Under the pieces are notes generated by a model, which did not search any database, had not been told where the DNA came from, and saw only the letters and a program-made list of their open reading frames with translations. Of a DNA stretch of 51,017 nt, positions 45,509-51,017 are shown one piece after another. Made by a program: the position numbers and the translations under genes. This DNA comes from Ramlibacter sp. GTDB lineage: Bacteria > Pseudomonadota > Gammaproteobacteria > Burkholderiales > Burkholderiaceae_C. How positions within the stretch are numbered: the stretch's first letter is position 1; the number at the start of each line of letters is the position of its first letter. Location of the stretch: positions 1-51,017 of the forward strand of contig NZ_JAQGNQ010000143.1 of assembly GCF_028291745.1 (NCBI RefSeq). The letters run 5' to 3'.

Positions 45509-46528
45509 TCAGTCGACCTTCGCGCCGGACGCTTTCACCACGGGCGCCCACTTCTTCAGTTCCCGATCGATCAGTTGCGCGAACTGCGCCGGCGTGTTGC
45601 CGCTCGGAATCGCGCCCTGGGCCTCCAGGCGCTCCTTCATCGTCGGCGTCGCCAGCGCTTTCGCGGTTTCCTGCTGGATGCGGTTGACGATGTCCATGGG
45701 CGTGCCGGCGGGGGCCAGCAGGCCGAACCAGGAGCTGGCCTCGAAGCCCTTCAGGCTGGGGCCGCCGGCCTGTTCCACCGTCGGCACGTCGGGCAGCGCC
45801 TGCGAGCGCGTCGAACTGGTCACCGCCAGCGCCTTGAGCTTGCCGGCCTTGATGTGCGGCATGGCCGAGGGCAGGTTGTCGAACATCACGTCCATGTCGC
45901 CCGACATCAGGCTGAACAGCGCCGGGTTCGAGCCCTGGAAGGGGAAGTGCGTCATGTGGACGCCGGTCATGGTCTTGAACAGCTCGCCAGCCAGGTGGAT
46001 CGACGTGCCGTTGCCGCTGGAAGCCATGTTCACCTTGCCGGGATTGGCCTTGGCGTAGCGGATGAAGTCCTGCACGTTGTTGATGTGGCGCGCAGCGGCC
46101 TTCTCGGTGTTGACCACCATCACGTTGGGCACGCCGGCCACCAGCGTGATCGGCTGGAAGTCCTTCTGGGGGTCGAAGGGCATCTTCGAGTAGAGCCACT
46201 TGTTGATCGACTGCGTGCCGACAGTTCCCATCAGCAGCGTGTAGCCGTCGGGTGCTGCCTTGGCCACCGCGTCGGCGCCGATGTTGCCGCCAGCGCCCGG
46301 CTTGTTGTCGATCACGAAGGTCTGGCCGAAAGACTTCGTCAATTCCTGCGCCACGGCGCGGGCCAGGATGTCGGTGGTGCCGCCGGCCGAGAAGGGCACG
46401 ATGACGCGCACCGGCTTCGTCGGCCATGCTGCCTGGGCATGGCCGGCAAGGGGCAGCAGGGCGGCCGCGGCGCAGCTAGTTGCCAACGCAACGAACCGGC
46501 GGCGGGAGGAAAACGCGATACGACTCAA
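45509..46528 (-). CDS. Bug-family tripartite tricarboxylate transporter substrate-binding protein 1
   Basis: A 339-residue periplasmic receptor of the Bug/TctC family. It has a Tat-type signal ([10 protein letters not shown] and a hydrophobic stretch ending AGHAQA), then [52 protein letters not shown] and [28 protein letters not shown]. The residues around PGAGGN line the ligand site that binds carboxylates. TTG 46528 is the start because AAGGAGACC lies 5 bases upstream. No TctA/TctB membrane genes are next to it, as is usual for these orphan receptors. Confidence 0.92.
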   Translation of the reverse strand: MSRIAFSSRRRFVALATSCAAAALLPLAGHAQAAWPTKPVRVIVPFSAGGTTDILARAVAQELTKSFGQTFVIDNKPGAGGNIGADAVAKAAPDGYTLLMGTVGTQSINKWLYSKMPFDPQKDFQPITLVAGVPNVMVVNTEKAAARHINNVQDFIRYAKANPGKVNMASSGNGTSIHLAGELFKTMTGVHMTHFPFQGSNPALFSLMSGDMDVMFDNLPSAMPHIKAGKLKALAVTSSTRSQALPDVPTVEQAGGPSLKGFEASSWFGLLAPAGTPMDIVNRIQQETAKALATPTMKERLEAQGAIPSGNTPAQFAQLIDRELKKWAPVVKASGAKVD

Positions 46529-46594
46529 ACTGGTCTCCTTCAATGCAACCAGGAATGATGCCACGCGCTTCCCCCGCCCCCGGCGGCCGCAAGC

Positions 46595-47575
46595 CTACTC
46601 GACGTACACCCCGGCCGCCTTGATCAGCGGCGTCCACTTGTTGATCTCGGACTGCACGAACTTCTTGTGCTCGGCCGGTTCGACGCGCTTGTCGTTCACC
46701 ACCACGGCGCCCAGGCTCTCCTCGCGGTTGACGAAATCGGGGTCCTTCAGGGCGACCTTCAGCGCGTCGTTCAGCTTCTTCAGGATGGGCGCCGGCGTGC
46801 CCTTGGGCGCGTACAGGCCGTGGAAGATGGTGACGGCGAAGCCCTTGACGCCCAGTTCCTGCATCGTCGGGATGTCCTTGAGCGCGGGCACGGTCAGGCG
46901 CCCGGGCGTGGTGACGGCGAAGGCCTTGACCTTCTTCGCCTCGATGGTGGTGCTCGTGTTGGTGGTCTGGTCGCACATCAGGTCGATCTGGCCACTCATC
47001 AGGTCGATCATCGCCGGCCCGGTGCCCTTGTACGCCACCGCCGTCATGTCGATGCCCACGGCGTGCTGGAACAGCATGCCGCACAGGTGCGAGGCCGAGC
47101 CGACGCCCGCGTTGCCCAGGTTGATCTTGCCCTTGTTCTGCTGCATCCAGGCCACCAGCTCCTTGTAGTTGTTGGCGGGCAGCGAGGGCTTGCCGATGAT
47201 CGTCATGGGCACGTCGTTGATCATGCCCAGGTACTCGAAGTCGTTCATCACGTTGAACGGCAGGTTGCGCAGCAGGCTGGGCATGGTCGCCATGCTGATG
47301 TGATGCAGCAGCAGCGTGTAGCCGTCCGGCGGCGCCTTGGCCACCTTGTTGGCGCCAATGGCCCCGCCGGCACCGGCCGCGTTTTCGACGATCACCGTCT
47401 GGCCCAGGGGCTTGCGCAGGGCCTCCGCGAAGTCGCGCGCCACCTTGTCCGTGGGTCCGCCGGCCGCGAACGGCACGACGATGGTGATGGTGCGCGTGGG
47501 ATAGGCCTGCGCAGCGGCGTTGAAGGCCGTGGCGGCCAGGGCCAGCGGCAGCAGCGAGCGGATCATTTTGTGCAT
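46595..47575 (-). CDS. Bug-family tripartite tricarboxylate transporter substrate-binding protein 2
   Basis: A 326-residue Bug receptor with a Sec signal (MHKMIRSLLPLALAATAFNAAAQA), then YPTRTITIVVPFAAGGPTDKVARD, VIVENAAGAGGAIGANKVAKAPPDGYTLLLHH and FHGLYAPKGTPAPILKKLNDAL. It is only moderately similar to its downstream neighbour and uses a different export route, so it is not a recent duplicate. ATG 47575 has AAGGA upstream. Both receptors are on the minus strand and probably one transcript. Confidence 0.92.
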   Translation of the reverse strand: MHKMIRSLLPLALAATAFNAAAQAYPTRTITIVVPFAAGGPTDKVARDFAEALRKPLGQTVIVENAAGAGGAIGANKVAKAPPDGYTLLLHHISMATMPSLLRNLPFNVMNDFEYLGMINDVPMTIIGKPSLPANNYKELVAWMQQNKGKINLGNAGVGSASHLCGMLFQHAVGIDMTAVAYKGTGPAMIDLMSGQIDLMCDQTTNTSTTIEAKKVKAFAVTTPGRLTVPALKDIPTMQELGVKGFAVTIFHGLYAPKGTPAPILKKLNDALKVALKDPDFVNREESLGAVVVNDKRVEPAEHKKFVQSEINKWTPLIKAAGVYVE

Positions 47576-47711
47576 CGGTGAGTCCTTGGAAAAAACGCGG
47601 GCAATGATAAGACCCCGCGGATTGTGCGGGCGGCGCACTGCCGGGGTGAGGCATCCGAGGGTGAATCCCGAGCGCGTGGACGGCCGCAGTGCGGCGTCCG
47701 TCACGGTCAGT

Positions 47712-48308
47712 TTATTTCGCCGGCTGCCTGGCCGCGAGAGCGCGCGCGTGCTGCAGCAGGTCGGGCAGGGCGGCTGCGGGCAGCGAGGCACCGGCGCCGG
47801 GGCCGCCTTTCTGCCACAGGAACAGGGTGCGGCCGTTGTGTGCGCCGGCATGGGCGCCGTCGCCGATCGCCACGAGGGCGCGCGCGGGTCCGCCCTGCGG
47901 CATCGCGACCGCGGCGACGCTCACCTCGTACCACGAGTCGGGATGTTCCTCGCCGCGCCGCTCGCGCATCGAGTAGCGCACTTGCAGCAGCGCGAAGGGC
48001 GGCTGGGCCGCGCGGCCGTCGATCGCGCGTGGGAACTGCAGCTCGCCGTCGGCCGCCCAGGTCGTCCAAGGGGCAGGACCGAAGGCGGCGAGATCGTCGG
48101 GGGAAAGCGAGCGGCGAAAGTTGCCCTTCACGCGCAGTGCCGCCTGCTGCCAATCCGTATCGCGGCCGGCCTCGATGCGCCGCCCGATCGCGAACACCAG
48201 CGCGAAGGCCAGCGCCACCAGCAGCACCGCGGGGGCATGCTGGCCACGCGACCATGCGGTCCACGCAGCGAACAGGGAGCCGAGCACGGCAGGCACCAGC
48301 CAAATCAT
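47712..48308 (-). CDS. membrane-anchored hypothetical protein
   Basis: A 198-residue protein with two N-terminal hydrophobic helices (about 2-20 and 26-41) followed by a soluble domain with LRVKGNFRRSLSPDDLAAFGPAP and SWYEVSVAAVAMPQGG. No named family is recognised. Codon and base use match the neighbours, so it is likely real. It is divergent from the pseudouridine synthase gene, starting 54 bases from it. Confidence 0.65.
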   Translation of the reverse strand: MIWLVPAVLGSLFAAWTAWSRGQHAPAVLLVALAFALVFAIGRRIEAGRDTDWQQAALRVKGNFRRSLSPDDLAAFGPAPWTTWAADGELQFPRAIDGRAAQPPFALLQVRYSMRERRGEEHPDSWYEVSVAAVAMPQGGPARALVAIGDGAHAGAHNGRTLFLWQKGGPGAGASLPAAALPDLLQHARALAARQPAK

Positions 48309-48361
48309 GCAGCGATGCTACTGGAGCGCGGCCGGGCCGCCTGTGCACAATGCGAAGCGAC

Positions 48362-49135
48362 ATGAACAGCGACGCGCCCGCCACCACCACCCGACTGAAC
48401 AAACGCATGGCCGAACTGGGCCTGTGCTCGCGCCGCGAGGCGGACGAATGGATCGCCCGCGGCTGGGTGAAGGTCGACGGCGCAGTGGCGACCATGGGCC
48501 TGCAGGTGGGGCCGCAGGCGCGCATCGACATCGATCGCAAGGCGCGCGGCCAGCAGCAGGAGCAGGTGACCATCCTGCTGCACAAGCCGATCGGCTACGT
48601 CAGCGGGCAGGCGGAGGACGGCTACGAACCCGCCAAGGTGCTGGTGCAGCCAGGCACGCACTGGAAGGAAGACCGCTCGCCGCGTCGCTTCTCGCCCGGC
48701 CAGTTGCGCAGCCTGGTGCCGGCTGGGCGCCTCGACATCGACTCCACCGGCCTGCTGGTCCTGACGCAGGACGGACGGATCGCCCGCCAGCTGATCGCCG
48801 AGGACGCGGGGATGGAGAAGGAGTACCTGGTGCGCGTGGCGTTCGGCGCGACGGCGACCGACGTGCAGTCCGCGTTTCCCCCGGCCCAACTCGCTCGCTT
48901 GCGCCACGGCCTGAGCCTGGACGGCCAGCCGCTCAAGCCCGCGCAAGTGGATTGGCAGAACCCCGAGCAATTGCGCTTCGTGCTCACCGAAGGCAAGAAG
49001 CGCCAGATCCGCCGCATGTGCGAGGCGGTGGGGCTGAAGGCGGTGGGCTTGAAGCGCGTGCGCATCGGGCGCATCACGCTGGGGCACCTGCCACTGGGAC
49101 AGTGGCGGTATCTCGGACCGAACGAGAGGTTCTGA
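48362..49135 (+). CDS. rRNA pseudouridine synthase (RsuA/RluB/E/F family, RluF-like)
   Basis: A 257-residue enzyme that isomerises uridine in ribosomal RNA. N-terminal S4 RNA-binding domain (RLNKRMAELGLCSRREADEWIARGWVKVDG, about 11-45), then the catalytic domain with the nucleophilic Asp in AGRLDIDSTGLLVLT (about 125), and the C-terminal GKKRQIRRMCEAVGLKAVGLKRVRIG. The last part is closest to RluF (23S U2604) but this is by inspection. ATG 48362 or ATG 48350 are both possible starts. The gene is followed by a bidirectional terminator. Confidence 0.92.
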   Translation: MNSDAPATTTRLNKRMAELGLCSRREADEWIARGWVKVDGAVATMGLQVGPQARIDIDRKARGQQQEQVTILLHKPIGYVSGQAEDGYEPAKVLVQPGTHWKEDRSPRRFSPGQLRSLVPAGRLDIDSTGLLVLTQDGRIARQLIAEDAGMEKEYLVRVAFGATATDVQSAFPPAQLARLRHGLSLDGQPLKPAQVDWQNPEQLRFVLTEGKKRQIRRMCEAVGLKAVGLKRVRIGRITLGHLPLGQWRYLGPNERF

Positions 49136-49196
49136 GAAGGATGTCCCTGTCACCCATGTCCTCGCACGGGTGTTACCCAGGTCCCCGGTCCATCCA

Positions 49197-49215
49197 CCTC
49201 CCCCGCAAGGGGAGG
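49197..49215. repeat. 7-bp stem hairpin (CCTCCCC / GGGGAGG)
   Basis: CCTCCCC-CGCAA-GGGGAGG lies in the convergent gap, ahead of the real terminator. Possible extra structure at the transcript end. Confidence 0.4.
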
Positions 49216-49233
49216 GAGCAAGTCCGGAACAAA

Positions 49234-49265
49234 AAAAAGCCCGCGGTGCGAGCCGCGGGCTTTTT
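49234..49265. terminator. bidirectional rho-independent terminator
   Basis: AAAAAGCCCGCGG (49234-49246) pairs with CCGCGGGCTTTTT (49253-49265); eight A and five T flank the stem, so it ends transcription both from the pseudouridine synthase (plus) and groL (minus). Confidence 0.9.
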
Positions 49266-49300
49266 CGTTCGAGCGTCCCGAGAGGACGCTCAGGCGGACA

Positions 49301-50953
<1,653 letters not shown>

Positions 50954-51003
50954 TTACCTCAGTGAGATGAATTGGGGGATGGAAGATCCGGAAGGCAGGG
51001 CGC

Positions 51004-51017
51004 TTACGCGACCTTCT
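51004..51017 (-). CDS. groES: groES co-chaperonin, last codons only
   Basis: The last bases read, on the minus strand, AAG GTC GCG TAA, an open frame that ends 56 bases before groL. Position immediately upstream of groL makes this the 3' end of groES (a C-terminal KVA). Only four codons are in the window, so identity rests on context. Confidence 0.55.

Overview
The window is about 51 kb of GC-rich (roughly 65-70 %) bacterial chromosome with no rRNA, tRNA, CRISPR array or intact insertion sequence. Gene content points to a betaproteobacterium of the Burkholderiales, most like Comamonadaceae (Ramlibacter/Variovorax type): two tandem Bug-family tricarboxylate-transporter receptors plus a remnant of a third, an AbrB-type permease, DUF1840 and DUF3606 proteins, an AtuA-family protein, and a GroEL with a Gly/Met tail. 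The family-level assignment is inference; the genus is not proven.

Region by region. 1-2.6 kb: 3' end of an acyl-CoA ligase and a thiamine-diphosphate enzyme, then palindromic REP-like repeats. 2.6-15.5 kb (minus strand): a complete respiratory operon made of alternative complex III (actABCDEF), a small conserved membrane protein, a Sco copper chaperone, and a caa3-type cytochrome oxidase (subunit II with fused cytochrome c, subunit I of the A2 'YSHP' type, subunits III and IV), ending with a membrane-tailed SDR. Electrons would pass from quinol through ACIII to the oxidase without a bc1 complex. Almost every gene junction is a 4-base stop/start overlap. Two junctions carry a near-identical 66-bp cassette (64/66 bases) encoding a 21-codon mini-ORF that overlaps the genes on both sides. 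This is the most unusual thing in the window.

15.5-19.3 kb: a short remnant of a Bug receptor gene, an AbrB permease, a divergent diheme cytochrome c with a strong terminator, an 85-bp REP element, a conserved hypothetical protein and a TSUP anion permease. 19.3-19.7 kb: a gene-free stretch with a perfect minus-strand terminator and several hairpins, a candidate small RNA. 19.7-26 kb: GMC oxidoreductase, methylmalonate-semialdehyde dehydrogenase, divergent LysR regulator and an AtuA-family protein, which together look like organic-acid/terpenoid/branched-chain catabolism.

26-31.2 kb: a Mce/Mla-type lipid ABC transporter (permease with STAS domain, ATPase, MCE protein, auxiliary lipoprotein) followed by a cNMP-binding protein without a DNA-binding domain and an AcuI-type reductase. 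31.2-36.7 kb: DMT exporter, 5'-nucleotidase with an orphan GspF, DUF3606 protein, tiny membrane ORF, GNAT acetyltransferase and an orphan substrate-binding lipoprotein. 36.7-43 kb: a tripartite drug efflux set (outer-membrane NodT, EmrA-type HlyD, EmrB-type MFS) back to back with a MarR regulator and a second EmrB-type MFS; the two divergent units share a very short promoter region containing a palindrome. 43-51 kb: cyclopropane fatty acid synthase, DUF1840, DUF4142, two Bug receptors, a membrane-anchored hypothetical, a pseudouridine synthase, a bidirectional terminator, groL and the last codons of groES.
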